From: Stutzerimonas stutzeri
GTDB taxonomy: Bacteria; Pseudomonadota; Gammaproteobacteria; Pseudomonadales; Pseudomonadaceae
DNA: 64,000 bases
Assembly: GCA_002345575.1 (NCBI GenBank)
Contig: DDVX01000006.1
Coordinates: 186,001 to 250,000 of the forward strand
Direction: 5' to 3'
How positions within the stretch are numbered: the first letter of the stretch is position 1; each line of letters opens with the position of its first letter. The notes beneath the pieces were generated by a model. It did not search any database and was not told the DNA's origin. It was given only the letters and a program-made list of their open reading frames with translations. Below, piece after piece: positions 44,397 to 52,894 of this stretch. Made by a program: the position numbers and the translations under genes.

Positions 44397-46202
44397 ATGA
44401 CTCCACCCCCATCTCCCCGTCGTCCACGCTGGCGCAATCTGGCGCTACTGGCGCTGCTGTTGGCGCCGTTGCTGTGGCCGCTGCAACAGCTGGCCGAGCG
44501 CTATTATCGCAACGAACGAATCGAGCAGAATCGCCAGACTCTGGACCTCTACGTCGCCAACCTGCTTGGCATCCTGAGTCGCTACGAAGTATTGCCGAGC
44601 ATCCTTGGTAATCTGCCCGCGCTCCGCGCTGCGCTGCACGCCGCCGAAGATCCGGCTTTACGCGATAACGCCAACCGCCTGCTGAAGAAGCTGCACCGGC
44701 AGACTGGCGCGGATGTGATCTACCTGATGGATCTGGAGGGCACCACGCTAGCCTCCTCCAACTGGGACGAGCACGACAGCTTCGTCGAGCGCAATTTCGC
44801 CTTTCGTCCCTACTTCCGCCAGGCCATGGAAGGCCAAGGCAAGCTCGGACGTTTCTTCGGCCTCGGCAATACTTCCGGCAAGCGCGGCTACTATTTCGGC
44901 GCCGCTGTGCATGAGGGTGAAAAGGCCATTGGCGTGCTGGTGGTCAAGGTCGATCTAGACCACACAGAAACGCTTTGGGGCAAGACGCCAGAGCAGCTGC
45001 TGGTCACCGATAACTTTGGTGTAGTGATCCTCACATCGCGCCCCGAATGGCGTTTTCGCGCAACGCGCGGGCTGGAAGCCGACGAGCGCGAACAGATCGC
45101 CTTCGATCAACCCTACACGACGCTTACGCCGCAGCTCATGACACTGGACCTCGACTCCTGGCTGATCCAGAGCCGCCAGCTGAAGGAAACTGGCTGGACG
45201 GTACGCATACTCGCACCCATTACCCTGCTTGAAAGGCCGGTACGCACTGTTGTGGCCATCGGCGGCGCGACGCTCGCAGCGCTGCTGCTACTAGTTGGCC
45301 TGTGGATGCAGCGACGCCGCCACTTTCTGGAACGCATCGCCCTGGATACCAAAGCACGCCAGCAGCTCGAGCGTCGCGTACAAGAGCGCACCCATGATCT
45401 GGAAGCGCTAAACAGCCGACTCAAACAGGAGGTCCTGGAACGCGAGCAGACCCAGCAGGAGCTGGTCCGTACCCAGGACGAACTGCTACAAGCGGGGAAA
45501 CTCTCGGCGCTGGGCACTATGAGTGCCAGCATCAGCCATGAACTCAATCAGCCATTGGGCGCCATCCGCAGCTACGCCGACAATGCACGGGTGCTGCTCG
45601 ACCATCAGCGCAACGAGGAAGCGCGCGATAACCTCCGGCTGATCAGCGAGCTCACCGCACGCATGGCTTCGATCATCGCCCACCTGCGCGCCTTCGCCCG
45701 TCGCGACCGCCACGCACCCGAACGGGTAGCGCTGCAGCCAGCGCTGGACGATGCTCTCGCGCTGCTGGCCAAGCGTCGCCAGGCCATGGGCGTCGAGCTG
45801 ATTCGCGATCTGCCGGAAGCGACCCTCTGGGTCCAAGCCGGCGAGACGCGGCTACGGCAGATCATCTCCAACCTGCTGGCCAACGCCCTCGACGCGCTGA
45901 GCGAGCGGCCACCGGAACGGCGCATCTGGCTGCGTGCCGAGCGCATGGATGACGGCGTGCTCCTGACCCTGCGTGACAACGGCCCCGGTTTCAGCGCCGA
46001 GGCCCTGCAACGCGCCCGCGAACCGTTCTTCACCACCAAGACCAGCACCCAGGGCCTGGGCTTGGGCTTGGCCATTTGCGATACCCTTGCGCGCGCCCTT
46101 GAAGGCGAGCTGAGCATGGCCAACCACCCGGAAGGTGGCGCCCAGCTGAGCCTCTACCTGCGCAGCGCCGATCCGGGCGTGACCTTTCCGAGCGAGGACT
46201 GA
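44397..46202 (+). CDS. dctB: C4-dicarboxylate sensor histidine kinase
   Basis: 601 residues. Membrane helix (about 10-32), a periplasmic double-PAS-like sensor of about 260 residues (ADVIYLMDLEGTTLASSNWDEHDSFVERNF, RPYFRQAMEGQGKLGRFFGLGNTSGKRGYYF), a second helix (about 282-302), a coiled coil, HisKA with SISHELNQPLGAIRS (His381) and HATPase with DNGPGFS and TQGLGLGLAI. The sensor segment is characteristic of DctB, which detects succinate, fumarate and malate. The gene for its partner DctD begins 5 nt after its stop. Confidence 0.95.
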   Translation: MTPPPSPRRPRWRNLALLALLLAPLLWPLQQLAERYYRNERIEQNRQTLDLYVANLLGILSRYEVLPSILGNLPALRAALHAAEDPALRDNANRLLKKLHRQTGADVIYLMDLEGTTLASSNWDEHDSFVERNFAFRPYFRQAMEGQGKLGRFFGLGNTSGKRGYYFGAAVHEGEKAIGVLVVKVDLDHTETLWGKTPEQLLVTDNFGVVILTSRPEWRFRATRGLEADEREQIAFDQPYTTLTPQLMTLDLDSWLIQSRQLKETGWTVRILAPITLLERPVRTVVAIGGATLAALLLLVGLWMQRRRHFLERIALDTKARQQLERRVQERTHDLEALNSRLKQEVLEREQTQQELVRTQDELLQAGKLSALGTMSASISHELNQPLGAIRSYADNARVLLDHQRNEEARDNLRLISELTARMASIIAHLRAFARRDRHAPERVALQPALDDALALLAKRRQAMGVELIRDLPEATLWVQAGETRLRQIISNLLANALDALSERPPERRIWLRAERMDDGVLLTLRDNGPGFSAEALQRAREPFFTTKTSTQGLGLGLAICDTLARALEGELSMANHPEGGAQLSLYLRSADPGVTFPSED

Positions 46203-46207
46203 ACCCC

Positions 46208-47596
46208 ATGAGCCAGATCGATTTCAGGACCCAGGTGCTGCTGGTCGACGACGATCCGTACCTGCGCAAGGCACTGAGCCAGACGCTCGATCTGGCCGGG
46301 CTACGCGTGCTCGATCTGGACGATGCCCGCAACCTGACGGCACGCTTGCCGGAGGACTGGCCGGGGGTGGTTGTCAGCGATATCCGCATGCCAGGCGTTG
46401 ATGGGCTACAACTCCTGCAACAACTGCAGAGCCACGACGCAGAGCTACCGGTGTTGCTGATTACCGGCCACGGCGATATCCAATTGGCAGTACAGGCGAT
46501 GCGCGCAGGGGCCTATGATTTCTTGGAGAAGCCCTTTCCCAGCGAAGCCTTGCTGGACAGCGTGCGCCGCGCTCTGGCCCTGCGCCAGCTGGTGCTGGAT
46601 AACCGCAGCCTGCGCCTGGCCCTGGCCGACCGCCAGCAGCTGTCAGCACGCCTGCTTGGCCAGTCACCAGGCATGCGGCGCCTGCGCGAGCAGATCGGCG
46701 CCCTGGCCGGAACCCAGGCAGATGTGCTGATTCTTGGGGAAACTGGCGCGGGCAAGGAAGTTGTCGCCCGCGCCCTGCACGACCTGTCCAGCCGCCGTGA
46801 TGGTCCCTTCGTCGCTATCAACGCCGGAGCGCTGGCCGAATCGGTGGTAGAAAGCGAGCTGTTTGGCCACGAAGCCGGTGCCTTCACCGGCGCGCAAAAG
46901 CGCCGCATCGGCAAGTTCGAGTTCGCCAACGGCGGCACGTTGTTTCTCGACGAGATCGAAAGCATGAGCCTGGATGTGCAGGTCAAGTTGCTGCGCATGT
47001 TGCAAGAGCGCGTGGTCGAGCGCCTGGGCGGAAACCAGACCATCAGTCTGGATATCCGCGTGATCGCAGCAACCAAGGAAGACCTGCGCCAGGCCTCCGA
47101 CCAGGGTCGCTTCCGTGCAGACCTCTATTACCGGCTGAACGTCGCGCCGCTGCGCATTCCACCGCTACGCGAGCGCAGCGAGGACATACTGTTTCTGTTC
47201 CAGCACTTCACAGAAACCGCAGCAACGCGCCATGGCATGCCCATCCGAGAGCTGCGACCCGAACAGCGCGGCCAACTGCTGCAACACAGCTGGCCAGGCA
47301 ATATTCGCGAGCTGCAGAACACTGCCGAGCGCTTCGCCCTGGGTTTGCCGCTAGGCCTGGAAGCGACTGACGAAGGCGCAGGCGTGACGATGGAGGCCAG
47401 CGCCAGGAGCCTCACCGAGCAGGTCGAAGCCTTCGAGCGCTCGATGATTGCGGCCGAACTCGCACGCGCCCACACATCGCTACGCAGCGTCGCCGAAGCA
47501 CTTGGCGTGCCCCGCAAGACCCTGCACGACAAGCTGCGCAAGCATGGCTTGATCTTCACTGAAAGTGGCGGAATCCCGCCATCCGAAAGCCCCTGA
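46208..47596 (+). CDS. dctD: Sigma-54-dependent response regulator DctD
   Basis: 462 residues. Receiver domain with DDD and phospho-acceptor Asp58 (VSDIRMPGVDG), AAA+ domain with Walker A GETGAGKEVV, the sigma-54 contact loop GAFTGA (GHEAGAFTGAQKRRIGKFE) and FLDEIESM, then a Fis-type helix-turn-helix (LRSVAEALGVPRKTLHDKLRKHGL). It activates RpoN promoters of dicarboxylate uptake genes when phosphorylated by DctB. A GG-N10-GC promoter lies about 105 nt downstream, ahead of the asparaginase gene. Confidence 0.96.
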   Translation: MSQIDFRTQVLLVDDDPYLRKALSQTLDLAGLRVLDLDDARNLTARLPEDWPGVVVSDIRMPGVDGLQLLQQLQSHDAELPVLLITGHGDIQLAVQAMRAGAYDFLEKPFPSEALLDSVRRALALRQLVLDNRSLRLALADRQQLSARLLGQSPGMRRLREQIGALAGTQADVLILGETGAGKEVVARALHDLSSRRDGPFVAINAGALAESVVESELFGHEAGAFTGAQKRRIGKFEFANGGTLFLDEIESMSLDVQVKLLRMLQERVVERLGGNQTISLDIRVIAATKEDLRQASDQGRFRADLYYRLNVAPLRIPPLRERSEDILFLFQHFTETAATRHGMPIRELRPEQRGQLLQHSWPGNIRELQNTAERFALGLPLGLEATDEGAGVTMEASARSLTEQVEAFERSMIAAELARAHTSLRSVAEALGVPRKTLHDKLRKHGLIFTESGGIPPSESP

Positions 47597-47597
47597 C

Positions 47598-47613
47598 TGG
47601 CGGACCTCCGCCA
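47598..47613. promoter_or_regulatory. Candidate upstream activator site (inverted repeat)
   Basis: TGGCGGA / TCCGCCA arms with a 2-nt centre, immediately after dctD and about 90 nt before the sigma-54 promoter, the normal distance for an enhancer-binding protein. A second, looser repeat CACCCTC / GAGGGTG lies at 47649-47655 and 47681-47687. Binding by DctD is inferred. Confidence 0.4.
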
Positions 47614-47699
47614 CCCGCTCTGAAACCTCAGGCAATTCCCCATGTCGCCACCCTCGAAAAGCCGCAGCGCCTGCGCGAATGAGGGTGCACGAGCCATCA

Positions 47700-47716
47700 T
47701 TGGCATACAACCTGCT
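47700..47716 (+). promoter_or_regulatory. Sigma-54 (RpoN) promoter upstream of asparaginase gene
   Basis: TTGGCATACAACCTGCT has the invariant GG (47702-47703) and GC (47714-47715) exactly 10 nt apart, with TTGGCA and TGCT matching the -24/-12 consensus. It lies 101 nt before the ATG at 47817. A 7-bp inverted repeat GCTCGTG / CACGAGC at 47732-47766 would form a hairpin near the start of the transcript. Confidence 0.75.
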
Positions 47717-47816
47717 ATCAGCTATGTGTTAGCTCGTGGAGAAAAGCGCTGCCTGACAACACGAGCCAATGAACCCTTGCTAGTCAGCTACACATAAAAA
47801 GAAAAAGGAAACGTCC

Positions 47817-48869
47817 ATGTCGCTCTTCACGAAGAATGCTCTCGCTTGCGCACTCACATTCGGCATCGCCGGCTTCGCCCATGCCGCTGAGCTGCCTGTC
47901 TGCCAGATGCTTGCCACTGGCGGCACCATTGCCATGAAGATCGACCCGGTCAAGAAGGCACCGGTGCCAGCGATTTCGGGAGAGGACCTTCTTGCCGTTA
48001 CCCCGGAAATCGGCAATTACGCGCGTATCGAGGTCAACAATCTATCCAACGTGCCGTCGGACTATATGGACCCGCCTCGCTGGATCGGCTTGCAGAAGGC
48101 TGCCAGCGAAGCCTTGGCCCGCAAAGAGGTTGCCGGCGTCATCGTCTCCCACGGCACCGACACGCTGGAAGAAACCGGCTACTTTCTTGACCTGACCATC
48201 GACAGCGAAAAGCCGGTAATCCTGATCGGCGCACAGCGCAACGCTTCGGAAAGCGACTTTGACGGCCCCCGCAACCTGCTAAATGCTGCCCGCGTGTGTG
48301 CCGACGACTCGGCCAAAGGCAAAGGCGCAATGCTGGTGCTCAACAACCAGATCAACGCCGCCCGCGAAGTCATCAAGGCGCACACCTCTGACGTCGAGTC
48401 GTTCAACTCCGGTGACTACGGTGTGCTCGGTCACGTCGACAAGGACAAAGTGCGGTTCTACCGCGCACCCCTGCGCCGCCAGCACGTCCCGCTAATCTCC
48501 GAGTCCCTTGAGCGTGTGGATATCGTGCCCATGTTTGGCGGCGCGGACGGAAGCATGATCAAGGCAGCAATCGACAATGGCGCCAAGGGCATCGTTATCC
48601 AGGCACTGGGCTGGGGCAACGTGAATATCCCCATGTACGAAGCGATCAAGGAAGCCGTCGAACAAGGCGTGACGGTGGTGATATCCACCCGCGTCCCGAA
48701 CGGCCGTGTATTGCCTGCTTACGGCTTCCAGGGTGGCGGTCAGACACTGAAGGAAGCCGGCGCACTGTTCGCCGACAACCTGCCGCCGCACAAGGCTCGT
48801 ATTTTGCTGATGCTGGCATTGCAGCACACCCAGTCGCCGGAAAAGCTGCAAGCTTATTTCGACCGATAG
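47817..48869 (+). CDS. ansB: Periplasmic type II asparaginase/glutaminase
   Basis: 350 residues. Sec signal peptide ending AHA (about residue 23), then the first catalytic Thr in LATGGTIAM (Thr37), GVIVSHGTDTLEETGYFL with the second Thr and Asp, and the Ser-containing ILIGAQRNASESDFDGPRNLL. The sequence is of the Pseudomonas glutaminase-asparaginase kind, which hydrolyses both Gln and Asn (also D-forms) to Glu/Asp and ammonia. It sits between dctD and dctP behind a sigma-54 promoter, so released aspartate or glutamate could meet the dicarboxylate or amino-acid uptake systems. A tail hairpin GTCTAT/ATAGAC lies at 48882-48896. Confidence 0.94.
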   Translation: MSLFTKNALACALTFGIAGFAHAAELPVCQMLATGGTIAMKIDPVKKAPVPAISGEDLLAVTPEIGNYARIEVNNLSNVPSDYMDPPRWIGLQKAASEALARKEVAGVIVSHGTDTLEETGYFLDLTIDSEKPVILIGAQRNASESDFDGPRNLLNAARVCADDSAKGKGAMLVLNNQINAAREVIKAHTSDVESFNSGDYGVLGHVDKDKVRFYRAPLRRQHVPLISESLERVDIVPMFGGADGSMIKAAIDNGAKGIVIQALGWGNVNIPMYEAIKEAVEQGVTVVISTRVPNGRVLPAYGFQGGGQTLKEAGALFADNLPPHKARILLMLALQHTQSPEKLQAYFDR

Positions 48870-48964
48870 GAAACCTTCGACGTCTATCGCATAGACTGAT
48901 AGCCGCCCAAGGGCGAAAGTCCTCGGGCTGAACCAGTTCAAAACACAAAAAAAGGAAGCTTCAA

Positions 48965-49957
48965 ATGCTCAAACTAACTGCCACGGCGCTCGCATGCGCT
49001 TTGTCCCTGGGTATTGCCGGCCTGGCCAACGCCAACCCGATCTCCATCAAATTTTCCCACGTCGTTGCGGAAAACACGCCGAAAGGTCAGGGTGCCCTGC
49101 TGTTCAAGAAGCTGGCCGAAGAGCGCCTGCCGGGCAAGGTAGAGGTTCAGGTTTACCCGAACTCCTCGCTGTTTGGTGACGGCAAGGAAATGGAAGCACT
49201 GCTGCTGGGCGACGTGCAGTTCATCGCCCCTTCGCTGGCCAAGTTCGAGCACTACTCCAAGGGCGTTCAGGTGTTCGACCTGCCTTTCCTGTTCAACGAC
49301 ATTGAGGCGGTAGACCGCTTCCAGAATGGCGAAGCCGGCCAGAGCCTGCTGCGCTCCATGGAAGACAAGAACATCACCGGCCTGGGCTACTGGCACAACG
49401 GCATGAAGCAGCTGTCGGCCAACAAGAAGCTGATCGAACCTAAGGACGCCCGCGGCCTGAAGTTCCGCGTACAGGCTTCCGCCGTGTTGGACGAGCAATT
49501 CAAGGCCGTGCGCGCCAACCCGCGCAAGATGAGCTTCGCCGAGGTCTATCAAGGCCTGCAGACTGGCGTAGTCAACGGTGCCGAGAACCCCTACTCGAAC
49601 ATCTACTCGCAGAAAATGCACGAAGTTCAGAAGTACATCACCGAGTCCAACCACGGCCTGCTGGACTACATGCTGATCACCAACACCAAGTTCTGGGACG
49701 GCCTGCCAGCTGATGTCCGCGGCGAACTGGAAAACATCGTTGCTGAGGTCACCGTTGAGGTGAACAAGCTGGCCGACGAGCTGAACAAGGCTGACAAGCA
49801 GCGCATCCTTGATGCTGGCACCACAGAAATCATCACTCTGACTCCAGAGCAACGCGAACTGTGGCGCGATGCCATGAAGCCGGTCTGGAAGAAGTTTGAA
49901 GGCGAAATCGGCGCCGACCTGATCCAGGCTGCTGAAGCAGCTAACAAGGCAGAGTAA
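48965..49957 (+). CDS. dctP: C4-dicarboxylate TRAP transporter binding protein
   Basis: 330 residues. Signal peptide ending LANA, then the DctP hallmark IKFSHVVAENTPKGQGALLFKKLAEERLPGKVEVQVYPNS. The carboxylate-binding Arg region is DARGLKFRVQASAVL, and EVYQGLQTGVVNGAENPYSNIYSQK is typical. It binds succinate, fumarate and malate in the periplasm. The leader AAAACACAAAAAAAGGAAG is A-rich but not an exact AAYAAYAA motif. No sigma-54 promoter was found in the 95-nt gap before it, so transcription may come from the promoter ahead of ansB. A 13-bp hairpin follows its stop. Confidence 0.96.
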   Translation: MLKLTATALACALSLGIAGLANANPISIKFSHVVAENTPKGQGALLFKKLAEERLPGKVEVQVYPNSSLFGDGKEMEALLLGDVQFIAPSLAKFEHYSKGVQVFDLPFLFNDIEAVDRFQNGEAGQSLLRSMEDKNITGLGYWHNGMKQLSANKKLIEPKDARGLKFRVQASAVLDEQFKAVRANPRKMSFAEVYQGLQTGVVNGAENPYSNIYSQKMHEVQKYITESNHGLLDYMLITNTKFWDGLPADVRGELENIVAEVTVEVNKLADELNKADKQRILDAGTTEIITLTPEQRELWRDAMKPVWKKFEGEIGADLIQAAEAANKAE

Positions 49958-49963
49958 GCCTTG

Positions 49964-49994
49964 CAGGGAAGGCAGATAACCTCTGCCTTCCCTG
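49964..49994 (+). terminator. Strong hairpin between dctP and dctQ (attenuator or mRNA 3' stabiliser)
   Basis: Perfect 13-bp stem (49964-49976 with 49982-49994) and a 5-nt loop, 6 nt after the dctP stop. It lacks a T-run, so it is more likely an RNA-processing or stabilising structure that leaves dctP mRNA in excess over dctQM. Confidence 0.7.
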
Positions 49995-50217
49995 ATCCTT
50001 GTAAAGAGGATACCGACAGATCAGTGAAAAGCGGGACATACGCGAAGGGCAGTCCTGACCTAGGACGAAATGATGCGGCGACCGTATCGAACCACTTCGC
50101 AGCTATGGCAAACGCTTTTTATTGCTCTGTTGTGCCAGTTACCTTGACTGGTTCAAGGCGAGCGCTTCCAGTTCGTTTAATCGGCAAACATTATTCATCA
50201 ATCGGGAGATGTCATCC
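49995..50217. other. Long dctP-dctQ intergenic leader
   Basis: About 220 nt with no gene supported, unusually long inside a TRAP operon. No GG-N10-GC element was found. GGGAG at 50204-50208 decides the dctQ start. Confidence 0.45.
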
Positions 50218-50844
50218 ATGAACGCCCTGCGGCGCGTCTGGGACCACTTCGAGGAGGCTTTCATCGCCTTCCTGCTGGCCGCCATGACACTGGTGACGTT
50301 TGTTTACGTCATCCTTAACAACCTCTACACGCTGTTCTACAGCCTGGGTGACCGGTTTGAAGGAAGCGCTGATTTCTGGTTCGCTATCGGCGACTTCACT
50401 ATCGGCATGGCCCAGGCAATGACCTGGAGCACTGCACTGACCAAAGCGCTGTTCGCCTGGCTGATTTTCTTTGGCCTCGCTTATGGTGTGCGTACCGCCG
50501 GCCATATCGGCATTGACGCGCTGGTCAAGCTGGCGTCGCGCCCGATACAGCGCTACATCGGCATCGTCGCCTGCCTGTTCTGCCTGGGATACGCCAGCCT
50601 GCTCACAGTGGCCAGTTTCGAGTGGATCCAGACACTCTTCATCGCCAATATCGGCGCCGAGGACCTCGGCCACGTCGGCGTCAAACTGTGGCACATCGGC
50701 ATGATCGTACCCTTTGGTTTTGCCATGGTGCTTATCCGTTTCATCGAGATATTCGTGCGTATCCTGCGCAACGAACAAACCGGACTGGGCCTGGCCGATG
50801 AAGCAGCCGACGCGCTCAAACTCGGTGAAGAGGAGCCGAAATAA
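50218..50844 (+). CDS. dctQ: C4-dicarboxylate TRAP transporter small permease
   Basis: 208 residues with four membrane helices. The ATG at 50218 is chosen because GGGAG sits 9 nt upstream; the ATG at 50209 directly abuts that site and cannot use it. The loop VRTAGHIGIDALV after helix 2 is a DctQ signature. A longer loop between helices 1 and 2 (YSLGDRFEGSADFWFAIGDF) matches the pseudomonad DctQ. It is followed without a gap by dctM. Confidence 0.94.
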   Translation: MNALRRVWDHFEEAFIAFLLAAMTLVTFVYVILNNLYTLFYSLGDRFEGSADFWFAIGDFTIGMAQAMTWSTALTKALFAWLIFFGLAYGVRTAGHIGIDALVKLASRPIQRYIGIVACLFCLGYASLLTVASFEWIQTLFIANIGAEDLGHVGVKLWHIGMIVPFGFAMVLIRFIEIFVRILRNEQTGLGLADEAADALKLGEEEPK

Positions 50845-52125
50845 ATGACTATCCTGTTCCTCTTCGTAGCGCTTTTTGCGCTGATGTTTATCGGTGTGCC
50901 AGTGGCCGTTTCTCTCGGCCTGGCCGGCTCACTGACCATCATGCTTTTCAGCGAGGACTCGGTGCGATCGCTGGCGATCAAGCTGTTCGAGACTTCCGAG
51001 CACTACACGCTGCTGGCCATTCCGTTCTTCCTGCTGGCTGGCGCCTTCATGACTACCGGTGGCGTGGCGCGGCGCCTGATTGACTTCGCCAACGCTACCG
51101 TCGGTCATATCCGTGGTGGCCTGGCCATCGGCGCGGTCATGGCGTGCATGCTGTTCGCCGCGCTCTCGGGTTCGTCGCCAGCAACTGTGGCAGCGGTCGG
51201 CTCCATCGCCATTGCCGGCATGGTGCGTTCTGGCTATCCGCAGGCGTTCGGCGCCGGTATCGTCTGTAACGCCGGTACTCTGGGCATCCTGATTCCGCCA
51301 TCGATTGTCATGGTGGTCTACGCTGCCGCTACCGAGCAATCCGTGGGCAAGCTGTTCATGGCTGGTGTGGTACCGGGCATTCTGCTCGGCGTGGCACTGA
51401 TGATTGCGATCTACATCATCGCGGTGAAGAAAAACCTCCCGGCAATGCCGCGGGCAACCGTCCGCGAGTGGCTGTCTTCGGCACGCAAGGCGCTCTGGGG
51501 CCTGCTGCTGATGGTGATCATCCTTGGCGGTATTTACTCCGGCATGTTCACCCCGACCGAAGCGGCGGCGGTGGCGGCGGTGTATTCGGCGTTCATCGCG
51601 ATATTTGTCTACAAGGACATCACCATTCGCGATTGCCCGAAGGTGCTGCTGGAGTCAGGCAAGCTCTCCATCATGTTGATGTTCATCATCGCCAACGCGA
51701 TGCTCTTTGCACACGTGCTGACCACCGAGCAGATTCCGCAACAGATCACCGCTATGGTGCTCGAAGCAGGTCTGGAACCTTGGATGTTCCTGCTCGTGGT
51801 AAACATCGTGTTGTTGGTGGCCGGCGCCTTCATGGAACCATCGGCGATCATTCTGATTCTGGCGCCGATCCTGTTTCCGATCGCCGTGCAACTGGGCATC
51901 GACCCGATCCACCTGGGGATCATCATGGTGGTCAACATGGAGATCGGCCTGATCACACCGCCGGTGGGGCTGAACCTGTTCGTCGCTTCGGCGGTAACGG
52001 GGATGCCGGTCACCTCAGTAGTTCGCGCAGTCATGCCGTGGCTCGCAATGATGCTGGCCTTCCTGGTACTGATCACCTACGTACCGTGGATTTCCCTGGC
52101 ACTGCCGAACCTGCTGGGCATGTAA
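50845..52125 (+). CDS. dctM: C4-dicarboxylate TRAP transporter large permease
   Basis: 426 residues and about 12 membrane helices, normal for DctM. Typical stretches: FAALSGSSPATVAAVGSIA, AGTLGILIPPSIVMVVYAA, FTPTEAAAVAAVYSAF and NMEIGLITPPVGLNLFVAS. The start ATG directly follows the dctQ stop TAA. It couples inward sodium flow to dicarboxylate import with DctP and DctQ. A rho-independent terminator ends the operon. Confidence 0.96.
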   Translation: MTILFLFVALFALMFIGVPVAVSLGLAGSLTIMLFSEDSVRSLAIKLFETSEHYTLLAIPFFLLAGAFMTTGGVARRLIDFANATVGHIRGGLAIGAVMACMLFAALSGSSPATVAAVGSIAIAGMVRSGYPQAFGAGIVCNAGTLGILIPPSIVMVVYAAATEQSVGKLFMAGVVPGILLGVALMIAIYIIAVKKNLPAMPRATVREWLSSARKALWGLLLMVIILGGIYSGMFTPTEAAAVAAVYSAFIAIFVYKDITIRDCPKVLLESGKLSIMLMFIIANAMLFAHVLTTEQIPQQITAMVLEAGLEPWMFLLVVNIVLLVAGAFMEPSAIILILAPILFPIAVQLGIDPIHLGIIMVVNMEIGLITPPVGLNLFVASAVTGMPVTSVVRAVMPWLAMMLAFLVLITYVPWISLALPNLLGM

Positions 52126-52154
52126 CAGCCGGCTCACTCCACTGCTTTACTTTT

Positions 52155-52179
52155 GCCCGGCCCTCGCGCCGGGCTTTTT
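52155..52179 (+). terminator. Rho-independent terminator of the dct operon
   Basis: GCCCGGC / GCCGGGC stem (7 bp), 6-nt loop and T5, 29 nt after the dctM stop and before the convergent dioxygenase gene. Confidence 0.9.
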
Positions 52180-52189
52180 CCGTCTGCTC

Positions 52190-52798
52190 TCAGAGCCCCA
52201 GCACGTCTTCCGGGCGACGACGGAACCAGCCGGTCAGAGACAGGCGTTCGGCCTGGGTAGGCAACACTTCATGGGGAAAATCGGCGGACATGAACAACAC
52301 CAGGTTGCCAGCCAACGGCGCAATGTCCCGTGACGAGCCATCGGTGAAATGGATACGCAGCTCACCGGCATGGGCAGGCTGCCAGTCAGGATTGAGATAG
52401 AGCACGGCACTGACGCAGCGACTGTCGTCGTCACGGAAGCGATCCAGATGGGTCTGGTAAAAGGCGCCGGGCGGATAGAAGGCGAAATGGCACTCAAACT
52501 CCTCCAGACCGAGGAAAAGTTCGCGGTTGAGCGTCTGGCGCAACTCATCCATCAATTCAAGGTAGGCATCGCAGACTTCAGACTGCCCCGGCTCCAACCA
52601 CTGAATCTGGTCGCCACGAATTCCCTCACGCACAGCCTGCGCCTCACCACGCCCGACACCGGCGGGAGCCAGGGCACCTTCAGCCTCGCGTCTGCGGCAC
52701 TCGTCAGCCAGCTTGTGGGTCACAGCATTGGAAAGAAAGGAACTCTGCAGCGACCAGCCGTGTTCGGCAAGGTCATCGATGATGATTGAGAACTGCAA
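52190..52798 (-). CDS. 2-oxoglutarate/Fe(II) oxygenase, prolyl-hydroxylase-like
   Basis: 202 residues. Iron ligands are evident as H117-x-D119 (YQTHLDRF) and His176 (FPHEVLP), with Arg185 (ERLSLTGWFRR) for 2-oxoglutarate. FECHFAFYPPGAFYQTHLD and RCVSAVLYLN resemble the PHD/EGLN class. A Pseudomonas relative (PPHD) hydroxylates a proline of elongation factor Tu, so the same role is a reasonable inference. The start is TTG at 52798: GGAG lies 8 nt upstream and no Met occurs early in the frame. Confidence 0.88.
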   Translation of the reverse strand: MQFSIIIDDLAEHGWSLQSSFLSNAVTHKLADECRRREAEGALAPAGVGRGEAQAVREGIRGDQIQWLEPGQSEVCDAYLELMDELRQTLNRELFLGLEEFECHFAFYPPGAFYQTHLDRFRDDDSRCVSAVLYLNPDWQPAHAGELRIHFTDGSSRDIAPLAGNLVLFMSADFPHEVLPTQAERLSLTGWFRRRPEDVLGL

Positions 52799-52894
52799 GA
52801 AAGTGACTCCGAAGGGATACTGAAAGAGTCTAGCAGCGCCTCGACAAGCATGCTTCGGGCGCCGAGAATAAACGCCCGCCAGACAGGAGTTTCC

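Noticed and set aside
48870..48964. Possible second sigma-54 promoter directly before dctP
   Set aside because: GG pairs occur, but none has GC at 10-nt spacing.
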